A DNA stretch of 64,000 nt from Leptospira bandrabouensis (GTDB taxonomy: Bacteria > Spirochaetota > Leptospiria > Leptospirales > Leptospiraceae): NCBI RefSeq assembly GCF_004770905.1, contig NZ_RQHT01000014.1:1-64000 (forward strand), in the 5' to 3' direction. The notes under the pieces were generated by a model, which saw only the letters and a list, made by a program, of their open reading frames with translations, was not told the origin of the DNA and made no database searches. The translations under genes were made by a program, and so were the position numbers. Positions 26,638 to 33,841 of the stretch are shown one piece after another (position 1 is the first letter of the stretch; each line of letters begins with the position of its first letter).

Positions 26638-27215
26638 TCCAACATTCCTTTTGTAGAAGGGATTTGATCCTTAGCCAATGTGTCGATGGCAATGGCTTGT
26701 CGTAGAGCCTTACCAAGGCCTTTAAAGATAGACTCATGAATGTGGTGGCGATTTTCACCGTAGTGAACAACCACATGTAAATTCATCTTCGCATTGAGGG
26801 CAAATTTCTGAAGAAACTCAAGGGTGAGTTCTGCATCATAAATTCCAAATTTTCCGTCCAAAGGAGGTCCAGTGTATTTAAAATAAAAACGCCCACCTAA
26901 ATCCACAGCGACTGTGGTTAAAACTTCATCCATTGGCAAAGTGAAATGACCATATCGGAAAATTCCTTTTTTGTCACCTAACTGCGTGTGGATCATTTGG
27001 CCCATAAGGATGGCGGTGTCTTCCACCGAGTGGTGGCAATCGATACCAATATCTCCTCGAAGTTTTAGGTCCATATCGATGAGACCATGTTTGGAGATAT
27101 GAGAGAGCATATGCTCAAAAAAAGGGATTTCTGTATCAAACTGGTAGACCCCAGTGCCTCGAACGTTGAGGTCGAGTCGGATGTCTGTCTCGGATGTCTT
27201 TCTTGATTCCACCAT
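26634..27215 (-). CDS. hisB: HisB imidazoleglycerol-phosphate dehydratase
   Basis: 193 residues from the ATG at 27215. The frame stays open to a TTG at 27251, but no ribosome site supports that. The two-fold repeated metal sites are present ([10 protein letters not shown] and ENRHHIHE) together with [13 protein letters not shown]. It dehydrates imidazole glycerol phosphate to imidazole acetol phosphate. This is the monofunctional form, with no phosphatase domain. It begins the hisB-hisH-hisA-VKOR/DsbA transcript. Confidence 0.94.
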   Translation of the reverse strand: MVESRKTSETDIRLDLNVRGTGVYQFDTEIPFFEHMLSHISKHGLIDMDLKLRGDIGIDCHHSVEDTAILMGQMIHTQLGDKKGIFRYGHFTLPMDEVLTTVAVDLGGRFYFKYTGPPLDGKFGIYDAELTLEFLQKFALNAKMNLHVVVHYGENRHHIHESIFKGLGKALRQAIAIDTLAKDQIPSTKGMLE

Positions 27216-27269
27216 ATTCCTAGCATGTTTGGTAGAAAACCCAGGTGTCAAGAGAGAATGTAAGGAAGT

Positions 27270-27380
27270 TTAATTGGCGAGGCTTAGGACCCCAGCCAAA
27301 TCATACCCCACAAAGACCCAGAAAATATAAACTAAAGCGATGATCGTAAAAATAAGAATGCGTTTCCAATGTTCTTGCAA
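27270..27380 (-). CDS. Small single-span membrane protein
   Basis: A 36-residue frame starting at TTG 27380 with GAGGG six bases upstream (27391-27387). It has a short polar start (QEHWKR), one strongly hydrophobic helix rich in Ile, Val, Phe and Tyr, and a short tail ending in SLAN. The same frame is open further upstream for 24 codons with basic character, so a non-ATG start there is possible. It lies between hisB and the next minus-strand gene. No family recognised. Support comes from the ribosome site and the helix. Confidence 0.5.
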   Translation of the reverse strand: MQEHWKRILIFTIIALVYIFWVFVGYDLAGVLSLAN

Positions 27381-27477
27381 AGAAGTCCCTCTAAAGGAAG
27401 AAACAATTGAAAATCGAGTTCTTCCCAGTTTTTTTAGGGAAATCCCATTTTTTTACAGGCTGAGTATCTGCCCCTCC

Positions 27478-27945
27478 CTACTTCCCAAATCGTTGGTTAA
27501 ACATACGCACAAGCTCAGAAATGGAATCTTCCACATATTTAAAATGTTTTGGTTTCATAGGATCCAAGGGCATCATATCATGAATTTTTTTGTAACGATC
27601 AAAAGACTCACGAATGTATTCCAAGTATTTTTGGCTTGTGATTCCATATCGTTTGAAGAGAGATTCGTTCTCTAGGAACATCCTCTTAAAGTCATCGGCA
27701 TAAGTACCATCGTTTAAAAAATAGAAACGGAGATCCGTTTTAGCCTGTGAAAAAGCTATATCAATATTCGTAATGAATTTGGAAGGTTTCGCAGTATCTG
27801 TTGTTTCTAGACTCTGCGAAGACAATTTAGCGGCAGCTTGTTCGATCGCCTTTTTCTCAGAGCTACGTTTTTCTTTTTCGAATTCTTTTGCTAATTTTTC
27901 GCGTTTGAGAACCTCTTCCACAGAGGATTTCTTTTCTACAGGCAT
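27478..27945 (-). CDS. Hypothetical coiled-coil-start protein
   Basis: 155 residues from the ATG at 27945. The frame is open to a GTG at 28020 that would overlap the rhomboid gene by 26 bases. The first 60 residues are almost only Lys, Glu, Ala and Ser and probably coil. The rest is a compact alpha-helical domain rich in Phe, Tyr and Met (LRFYFLNDGTYADDF ... YLEYIRESFDRYKKIHDMMP). No signal peptide. It is probably co-transcribed with the rhomboid gene upstream. I do not recognise the family. Confidence 0.7.
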   Translation of the reverse strand: MPVEKKSSVEEVLKREKLAKEFEKEKRSSEKKAIEQAAAKLSSQSLETTDTAKPSKFITNIDIAFSQAKTDLRFYFLNDGTYADDFKRMFLENESLFKRYGITSQKYLEYIRESFDRYKKIHDMMPLDPMKPKHFKYVEDSISELVRMFNQRFGK

Positions 27946-27994
27946 ATTTTCATTATCCCCACCAAGTGAGTCTGTCAAGGAATTAGACGAAAAA

Positions 27995-28942
27995 TTATTC
28001 TTTTGCCTTACGAAGCGCACAATTTGCTAACCATTCACAACGCAAACAAATCGGATCTTCGGTGTTATACGTAGAAGGAGGGCAAATATTTGCATCTGCC
28101 ACTTGGATTCCTTGTAAATAATTTATTACCGAGTCTCTATCTTTTTTAGAATCAATCTGTTTCAAAACAGATTCGTTGATCTTTTTTTGGTCTTGAAATA
28201 GATCCTCAACAACAGCTGGTTTGGCCTTCTGTTGGATTTTGGACTCTCTTGGGGCTTCCCATTCTAACCCTGGGATGTATGGTAAACTTCCCGGTTTGAT
28301 TTGTTTTTGAAAAATTTTATAGAGGATGAGAGCGGTGAGAGCACCACCCAAATGACAGGTATTGGAAATAGCTCCATTTCCCAATTGTGAAATTAAATAT
28401 CCAATCACAAGGGAAACCCAAACGGCATTTTTAGCCTTCACCGGAAAAATAAATAAAAGTAATTCCGCATTGGGATAAAAAATTCCAAAAAGTGCAAGTA
28501 ATCCAAATAAGGCCCCGGATGCACCGATGGTTTGAGTGGTCATGGATTCTAAAAATGGGATATTACCACCTAACATCACATTCAAATAAGCCGAAAGAAC
28601 CACAAATATTCCCGCACCAATTTGCGAAGCAAAATACAAAATGGTAAATTTGGTTTTCCCAATAATGGGAATGATGTTGGAACCTAACATATACATCCCA
28701 TACATATTCACCAGTAAGTGAAAAGGGATGAGATCCACCGCATGTAAAAATCCATAAGTAAAAACTTGCCAAACAGCACCACCTAACACAAAATCAGGTG
28801 TTAATCCAAATCGATAAATTAACTGTTGGTTTGCAAAATATTGCAGAAAAAAAATAAGACAATTGATGATGAGAATTACATTCAGGGGATGAAGGATGGG
28901 ATTCCCAAATAAACTAGGACTCTGGCCTCGATTTCTAGACAT
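27995..28942 (-). CDS. Rhomboid-family intramembrane serine protease with Cys-rich tail
   Basis: 315 residues. Six membrane segments carry the rhomboid dyad: Ser142 in IGASGALFG and His196 in CHLGGAL, with the usual HLLVNMYGMYMLG in helix 2. Such proteases cut membrane proteins within or beside the bilayer. The C-terminal 100 residues are a soluble extension ending in four cysteines spaced C-x11-C-x2-C-x5-C (287, 299, 302, 308), which is not part of the rhomboid core and may bind metal or an Fe-S cluster. The gene begins a two-gene unit with the hypothetical protein downstream. Confidence 0.88.
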   Translation of the reverse strand: MSRNRGQSPSLFGNPILHPLNVILIINCLIFFLQYFANQQLIYRFGLTPDFVLGGAVWQVFTYGFLHAVDLIPFHLLVNMYGMYMLGSNIIPIIGKTKFTILYFASQIGAGIFVVLSAYLNVMLGGNIPFLESMTTQTIGASGALFGLLALFGIFYPNAELLLFIFPVKAKNAVWVSLVIGYLISQLGNGAISNTCHLGGALTALILYKIFQKQIKPGSLPYIPGLEWEAPRESKIQQKAKPAVVEDLFQDQKKINESVLKQIDSKKDRDSVINYLQGIQVADANICPPSTYNTEDPICLRCEWLANCALRKAKE

Positions 28943-28986
28943 GTAACCTCCAAGATTTAGATAGCATGGAAAGAAACAAGGGAAAT

Positions 28987-29020
28987 AAAAAAAGGGGGAA
29001 TCCTTTCGGAAAGTCCCCCC
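28987..29020 (-). terminator. Terminator downstream of the FNR-like gene
   Basis: On the minus strand GGGGGACTTTCC, GAAA and GGATTCCCCC form a strong stem followed by seven T residues. It lies about 100 bases past the stop of the regulator gene and before the rhomboid start. Confidence 0.8.
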
Positions 29021-29126
29021 GGGAGTGATTTTAAGGTAAAATCAGGCAACAGACCTTACCTTGATTATCAATCATTTCTACCATCGGAATTCCGAGGTGG
29101 GGGCTTAATAGTTTATTAGAAAAAAT

Positions 29127-29825
29127 TTAGGCGATTTTTGAAAGTGAATACAGAGCTTCTCTGTTCAGAATATCGATCCGGTTTTTGTCTACGGAGATGA
29201 ATTCTCTGGCTTTGAGATCGGAAAGGGCACGAACCAAAGTTTCTGTTTTTGTGCCAATAAAAGTGGCAAGGACGTCACGTGTGACTTTGAGCTCCACTTG
29301 GTTCTTACGGCCTTGGGCATTGTCCAAAACAATGAGTATTTCTGCTAATTTTTCGTGGACTTGTTTGGTTCCAAGAGAAACAACATGTTCCTCCATCTCC
29401 TGCCATTCCTTTGCCATTTGTTTAAATACTTCTTTTTGAAAGTTGATATCATCTTTCACAAGTGCATCGATAAGATCCCCGGTGATGTAACATGCGTGGG
29501 TGTCTTCTACAGCAATCACGTTGTGGTGGGAAATGGAATCAGAAATACAATCCCGAAAACCAACCCAATCTCCAGGTCCACTAAGACGTAAAGTTTGTTC
29601 CTTACCACTAGCAAGTTGGACATAACTTCTTACAAGACCAGATTTAATGAAGAAAAAACCCAGAGCCTTTTCCCCAGAGGAAACAAGATGTTTCCCTCGT
29701 GGAAATACAGTGAAGTCTTTACCAGCATTGATTCTTTCTATAGTCTCATGTGCCGCACAGTGTAGGACATTGTGATTTTTATAATCACATGCAAAACAAT
29801 CAGGATTGAGTGGAAGATCCGCCAT
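29127..29825 (-). CDS. Crp/Fnr family regulator with FNR-type cysteines
   Basis: 232 residues. A cyclic-nucleotide-binding beta roll is followed by a winged helix (TRDVLATFIGTKTETLVRALSDLKAREFI). Cys10, Cys13 and Cys23 cluster at the N-terminus, and Cys112 (VEDTHACYI) aligns with the fourth cluster ligand of E. coli FNR (Cys122), while GDWVGF matches its GDLVGF. This suggests a [4Fe-4S] oxygen or nitric oxide sensor, although the spacing of the third cysteine (C-x2-C-x9-C) differs from FNR. It is monocistronic with its own terminator. Targets unknown. Confidence 0.88.
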   Translation of the reverse strand: MADLPLNPDCFACDYKNHNVLHCAAHETIERINAGKDFTVFPRGKHLVSSGEKALGFFFIKSGLVRSYVQLASGKEQTLRLSGPGDWVGFRDCISDSISHHNVIAVEDTHACYITGDLIDALVKDDINFQKEVFKQMAKEWQEMEEHVVSLGTKQVHEKLAEILIVLDNAQGRKNQVELKVTRDVLATFIGTKTETLVRALSDLKAREFISVDKNRIDILNREALYSLSKIA

Positions 29826-29890
29826 TCAGCTTCGATGTAACCTCTTAAAAAATCCTTGTCGAGCCATAATTTAGAAACCTTCTAAATTTT

Positions 29891-30709
29891 TTATTTGCCG
29901 GTAAACTTGGGATCCCGCTTTTCTAAGATACTTTTGATTGTCTCTTTAAAGTCGTCCGAAATAAAGTTCCGCGCCTGGGATTCTGCTTCTTTTTTTAGGG
30001 CGGAGTCCAAGTGTTTCCAGGAGTATAAATTCTTCTTTAATTCTTGTAAGGCGAGTGGTGCAGCCTTAGACAAGGATAATGCTAACTCCATAGCGCGTGT
30101 ATATACTTCTGTTTTGGGAACACTATCTACAGCAAGGCCACAAGTTTTAGCAAACTTACCATCAAAGGTTTCCCCGGTGAGTAATAACCTTCCTCCCAAA
30201 CTTTTTCCAAGGAGCTCTGGCGATAGAAAACTTGAACCCATACCAGGATGGATTCCTAGTCTCACAAAATTAAAAGAATACTTTCCTTCCTCAGCAAAAA
30301 TTCGCAAATCACATCCAAAGGTTAAGGAAAGACCTGCACCTATTGCATGCCCATTGACAGCGGCAATCACAGGAACTGGTAACTTACGGACCGATAAAAA
30401 GAAACCGTAGAATTTCCTCATATCACGTCTGTTTTGCGAGAAAGTTTTTTCAGAAAAAGATCTTAATAAATTTAAATCGCCACCTGCGCAAAATACATCG
30501 TTACGACCAGAAATGATTACGGCCCGAGGTAAGACTTTTTCTTTTTTAATGGAATGAATAAGGTCGGCAAACTCTTCCCCCATTTTCCATGTCATGGAAT
30601 TGCGGGAACTAGGATTGTTTAGGAAGATGGAAACAATCTTTCCATCTTCTGTTTCACGGGATTCAACTTCTAGGAATTCATACTCTTTGGATTCAAATCG
30701 CGATTTCAT
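29891..30709 (-). CDS. Enoyl-CoA hydratase/isomerase (crotonase) family protein
   Basis: 272 residues with the crotonase fold: the oxyanion-hole segments GRNDVFCAGGDLN and AAVNGHAIGAGLSLTFGCDLRIF, then FNFVRLGIHPGMGSSFL. The hydratase glutamate normally before the L/M-G-x-x-P-G-x-G loop is not evident (Val-Arg instead), so isomerase, hydrolase or another acyl-CoA chemistry is possible. A non-catalytic role is not excluded. It overlaps the upstream gene by 17 bases on the minus strand and probably shares its transcript. Cytoplasmic. Confidence 0.88.
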   Translation of the reverse strand: MKSRFESKEYEFLEVESRETEDGKIVSIFLNNPSSRNSMTWKMGEEFADLIHSIKKEKVLPRAVIISGRNDVFCAGGDLNLLRSFSEKTFSQNRRDMRKFYGFFLSVRKLPVPVIAAVNGHAIGAGLSLTFGCDLRIFAEEGKYSFNFVRLGIHPGMGSSFLSPELLGKSLGGRLLLTGETFDGKFAKTCGLAVDSVPKTEVYTRAMELALSLSKAAPLALQELKKNLYSWKHLDSALKKEAESQARNFISDDFKETIKSILEKRDPKFTGK

Positions 30710-31259
30710 CTATCTGAAAGGATTCGTACCAGGCTTTATCTTGTAAAGATAAAGGTTTTTTTCCGATCTCCATATTTTCAAAGTAGTTGAGTAGAATTTC
30801 TAGGTGTTGGGTCTCTAAATTCTCTTTTGGTAGCGCAGAATCGATTCCTTTGCTTACCAAAACTTCTGCTCTAATTTTATCTTTATAATGGTCCGGTTTT
30901 CCGCTAAAAATCAAATGGGCAGAGATAAGGTCAAAACGGATGGTATCAACAATTCGTCGTAAAGAGTCTTCTGACTCTAAAAAATAACGAGAAGCCACTT
31001 CGGTTTGGAAATAATCACCCCAAGTGATGAGATCAGGCAAAGATCCTGTTCGTTCCAAAATTTTCTTTTGGCTTTCCTCATCCGTATACAAACAACCAGC
31101 AAATCGTTCCACAAGTGAATGTAATTCGGTTAGGATGGCTAATTTCTCCGGACTGAGTAGCCCTTGGCGGATCATTGGCAAAAGTTCAGGATTGACTTGT
31201 TTTGGGAGAGTTAGTTCCATATACTTCCCATTTCGGCGAATTCTGTCGTTTCCTTGCAT
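30693..31259 (-). CDS. Hypothetical helical protein
   Basis: 188 residues, start ATG 31259 preceded by AAGGAAAAT. An internal ATG at 31220 is a possible alternative. It is alpha-helical and mostly charged, with no membrane segment or signal. No family recognised. It overlaps the crotonase-like gene, which suggests a shared function in acyl-CoA metabolism, but nothing in the sequence states it. Confidence 0.7.
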   Translation of the reverse strand: MQGNDRIRRNGKYMELTLPKQVNPELLPMIRQGLLSPEKLAILTELHSLVERFAGCLYTDEESQKKILERTGSLPDLITWGDYFQTEVASRYFLESEDSLRRIVDTIRFDLISAHLIFSGKPDHYKDKIRAEVLVSKGIDSALPKENLETQHLEILLNYFENMEIGKKPLSLQDKAWYESFQIDEIAI

Positions 31260-31312
31260 ATTTTCCTTGTGAGAAAATCGATTTTGACCCTTAGAAAATC
31301 GATAATTTTAGT

Positions 31313-32602
31313 ATGGCAATTGGCAGAACCGATTCGATGCAAGAACTCATAACGATTCTAGAATCGTTATTTGAAGAAACCATCATTGGATCCGATGTCA
31401 ATATCGTAAAACATCTCTTTTATTATCTAAAGGCCGATAACAGAGAATTTGAATTTATCTATGAAGAAGAAATTCTTGTCGCTGCTGTCGAAGAAATTGA
31501 ATCTCATACAGTCACCCTCATGATTCCCGATCTTGTGGAACAAGGTTCCAGACGAGCAAGGGTTCGTTTTGAAGTGATGAACATCAACTACCAATTTGAG
31601 GTAGTGATCCTGGATATCCAAAAAGATAAAACTGTGATCAAAACTCCTACGGAGTTACAATCCTACCAACTCAGAACCAATAAACGGATTCCTGTAGATG
31701 ATTTGTTTATGAACTTTATCATTCTGTTTAGAAGTTTAACTGGTGGTTCAAGAGAGGTGGGAAAAAACCTATACGCAGAAAGTCGATTCCCTCACCTAAT
31801 GAAAGAAGTACGAAAGGACAGGCCCGATAGTAAACTCATCAATGTGATGTTAACTGAAGCAATCGAACGAATTTCCAAAGACTATGAAATTCATTTTTTT
31901 CAACCAGATGAAAAACTTAACGAGTATGATGACTTCATTAAAAAAACCATTCTAAGGACTGGAAAAACAATTTATATTCCTGATTGTAATCGAATCACTT
32001 CTTATATCAATGATCCAGGTGATGATGTTCTTTTTAATTATTTTAATGAACATAAAGAAATGACGAAGGAATTCGGAGAAGAATTCGCTTTGGATTTTTT
32101 TGAATCTATGCGTAAACATGAGTCGCGTAATTTTTACGTTTCTTATGTAATTACACCCATACGATTGTATGAAGATATTGTTGGCTATATCAAAGTACAT
32201 TCCACGGCGATGGAAAGATTTACCATCTCTCATAACCAAGCTGTATATGTTTTCGAACTAGCAGAAATTATAAGTTATGTATTTACAAAAATTGCCATTC
32301 AACACGGGAGTTATGAAACCATGCAATCCACAACAAAAGTTGTGGATATTTCTCTCGACGGGCTTCTCTTTGAAATTTATGACAAACGTCTGTTTCAATA
32401 TTTGAAACGCCACAATATCATCAAAATGTTTATCCCTTTAAGTAAGGAACGAACTATGATCATCCGAGGTGAGATCATTCGATTTTTAGATAAAGGAGAC
32501 CATTACCACCTTGGGGTAAACTATTTTAGTTCAGCCCCAGATGATATGTTGTATTTGGAATCGTATTTATTTGAAAAGAGTATGAAAATTTTGTCAGAAT
32601 GA
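31313..32602 (+). CDS. DUF1577-type protein with PilZ-like C-terminal domain
   Basis: 429 residues. It has three parts: an N-terminal YcgR-like beta domain (about 20-130, ending in QSYQLRTNKRIPVDD), a GAF-like central domain (about 190-330), and a C-terminal PilZ-like barrel (STTKVVDISLDGLLFEIYD, FIPLSKERTMIIRGEIIRFLDKGDHYHLGVNY). The D-x-S-x-x-G motif and the RTNKR stretch fit c-di-GMP binding, though the canonical R-x-x-x-R is imperfect. This set of features matches the DUF1577 family, known to me from Leptospira, where many paralogues occur. It may relay c-di-GMP or another signal. It is divergent from the hypothetical gene and overlaps the next, convergent gene by nine bases. Confidence 0.75.
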   Translation: MAIGRTDSMQELITILESLFEETIIGSDVNIVKHLFYYLKADNREFEFIYEEEILVAAVEEIESHTVTLMIPDLVEQGSRRARVRFEVMNINYQFEVVILDIQKDKTVIKTPTELQSYQLRTNKRIPVDDLFMNFIILFRSLTGGSREVGKNLYAESRFPHLMKEVRKDRPDSKLINVMLTEAIERISKDYEIHFFQPDEKLNEYDDFIKKTILRTGKTIYIPDCNRITSYINDPGDDVLFNYFNEHKEMTKEFGEEFALDFFESMRKHESRNFYVSYVITPIRLYEDIVGYIKVHSTAMERFTISHNQAVYVFELAEIISYVFTKIAIQHGSYETMQSTTKVVDISLDGLLFEIYDKRLFQYLKRHNIIKMFIPLSKERTMIIRGEIIRFLDKGDHYHLGVNYFSSAPDDMLYLESYLFEKSMKILSE

Positions 32603-33757
32603 TCCTGACTGTTTTTCAGCAAGTCGAATTGCATTCAAAAGATCTTCTGACAAAGTGGTTTCGCCCGTATAATAAAGACGTAACAACTTTCCATGTTCAA
32701 TTAATTTATTACGATAATCCGTTTCTTTAACAGAACCCCGAGTTTCTTTCCATTTCAAATTATAGAATTCACAAGCTAGTTTATGAAGATAATAATCAGA
32801 TTTTCGGAGGGAATAGGCTTTCTGTAAATATTCTTCCGAACGGTCGGACCATTCATCTCTTTTTTTACGACCATCCATCCCAGTATCGGCCATATTCGAA
32901 TGTAAAAGATTTAAAAAAGAAGTTTCAAAACTATATAACCAAACTTCATAATTTTTTGGATAAAGATTACGTGCTTCTTTTGCCACCAAAGGCATCAGAT
33001 CCAATTGTTTTTTGTTTTCTTTTCCTTCTATTTTAAAATAGAAAGTTAAAAACCGCAAATAATCGACTAGGAATAAAAGTCTCTCTTGGGAATTCGAAAA
33101 TCGTTCTCTATTTTTCCAAGCCATTGAGTATTCAAACGCCGTTGATACATATCCTTCCCCATCTTTCCAGTGAGCTTTCCCAAGCGCATAATGGGAATCA
33201 GGTGACCCCGGATCGAGAGAAACTGAATGTTTATACATTCTAAGGGCTTCTTCCATTTGCCCTTTGGCAAAATAATGGTCACCTTTCTTTTTGGCCATAA
33301 AGGCTTCATCGTATTTTGTGGTATCAAGTAACCTTGCGGCTGTTACAGGGCGATCTTCAATGAGTCGCAAATACCCTTCCCCGCGGACTTGCCATCCAAA
33401 AAAAGTAGTTTGATAAACAGATTTCACCGTGATCATTCCCACAATGTTACCATCACGAAATGTTTTGTGGTCTTGGTTCTTTTCTAATAAATACAAAGTT
33501 TGACCCACACGAATTCCTTTTGGGTCAGCCACTTTGATTGTCACAGTATCTGGTCTTGTGTCTACTTCCAATTCTTGAGAAAGTGTATCCACTTCATAAT
33601 AACTGGCTTTTTCAATTCCCACAACCTCTCCCACAACAATCATCCGAAGTGGGTCAAGCGACGCCTGGCTACGAAATGCAAAGGCCAACCGATCGGAAGA
33701 CGATTGGGCAAAAGTTGCTGTAACAAACAAAATACAGAGGAGGAAGGAACGAAACAT
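32594..33757 (-). CDS. Exported TPR-repeat protein
   Basis: 387 residues. A signal peptide (MFRSFLLCILFVTATFA) is followed by a beta-rich domain of about 110 residues (MIVVGEVVGIEKASYYEV ... GIRVGQTLYLLEK) and then by tetratricopeptide-type helices (GDHYFAKGQMEEALRMYKHSVSLDPGSPDSHYALGKAHWKDG). TPR domains bind proteins, so a periplasmic scaffold or adaptor role is likely. It overlaps the convergent DUF1577 gene by nine bases. Specific partner unknown. Confidence 0.8.
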   Translation of the reverse strand: MFRSFLLCILFVTATFAQSSSDRLAFAFRSQASLDPLRMIVVGEVVGIEKASYYEVDTLSQELEVDTRPDTVTIKVADPKGIRVGQTLYLLEKNQDHKTFRDGNIVGMITVKSVYQTTFFGWQVRGEGYLRLIEDRPVTAARLLDTTKYDEAFMAKKKGDHYFAKGQMEEALRMYKHSVSLDPGSPDSHYALGKAHWKDGEGYVSTAFEYSMAWKNRERFSNSQERLLFLVDYLRFLTFYFKIEGKENKKQLDLMPLVAKEARNLYPKNYEVWLYSFETSFLNLLHSNMADTGMDGRKKRDEWSDRSEEYLQKAYSLRKSDYYLHKLACEFYNLKWKETRGSVKETDYRNKLIEHGKLLRLYYTGETTLSEDLLNAIRLAEKQSGSF

Positions 33758-33806
33758 CTGGTTTAAAGATCGGCCAAAAGAGAATCTTTAGGTGTAGAAA
33801 AATAGT

Positions 33807-33836
33807 AATCCCCACAGGTCCCGTGGGGATTTTTTT
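33807..33836. terminator. Hairpin terminator downstream of the acylase gene
   Basis: AATCCCCAC, a seven-base loop and GTGGGGATT followed by T residues. The T run is on the plus strand, while both flanking genes are on the minus strand. Its minus-strand T run is interrupted (ACTATTTTT). It may therefore stop the acylase transcript imperfectly or block antisense transcription. Confidence 0.6.
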
Positions 33837-33841
33837 AAAAA

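Noticed and set aside
29031..29084. A 17-residue frame with a Cys-Cys pair just before a terminator
   Set aside because: Weak ribosome site and very short. It may be chance.
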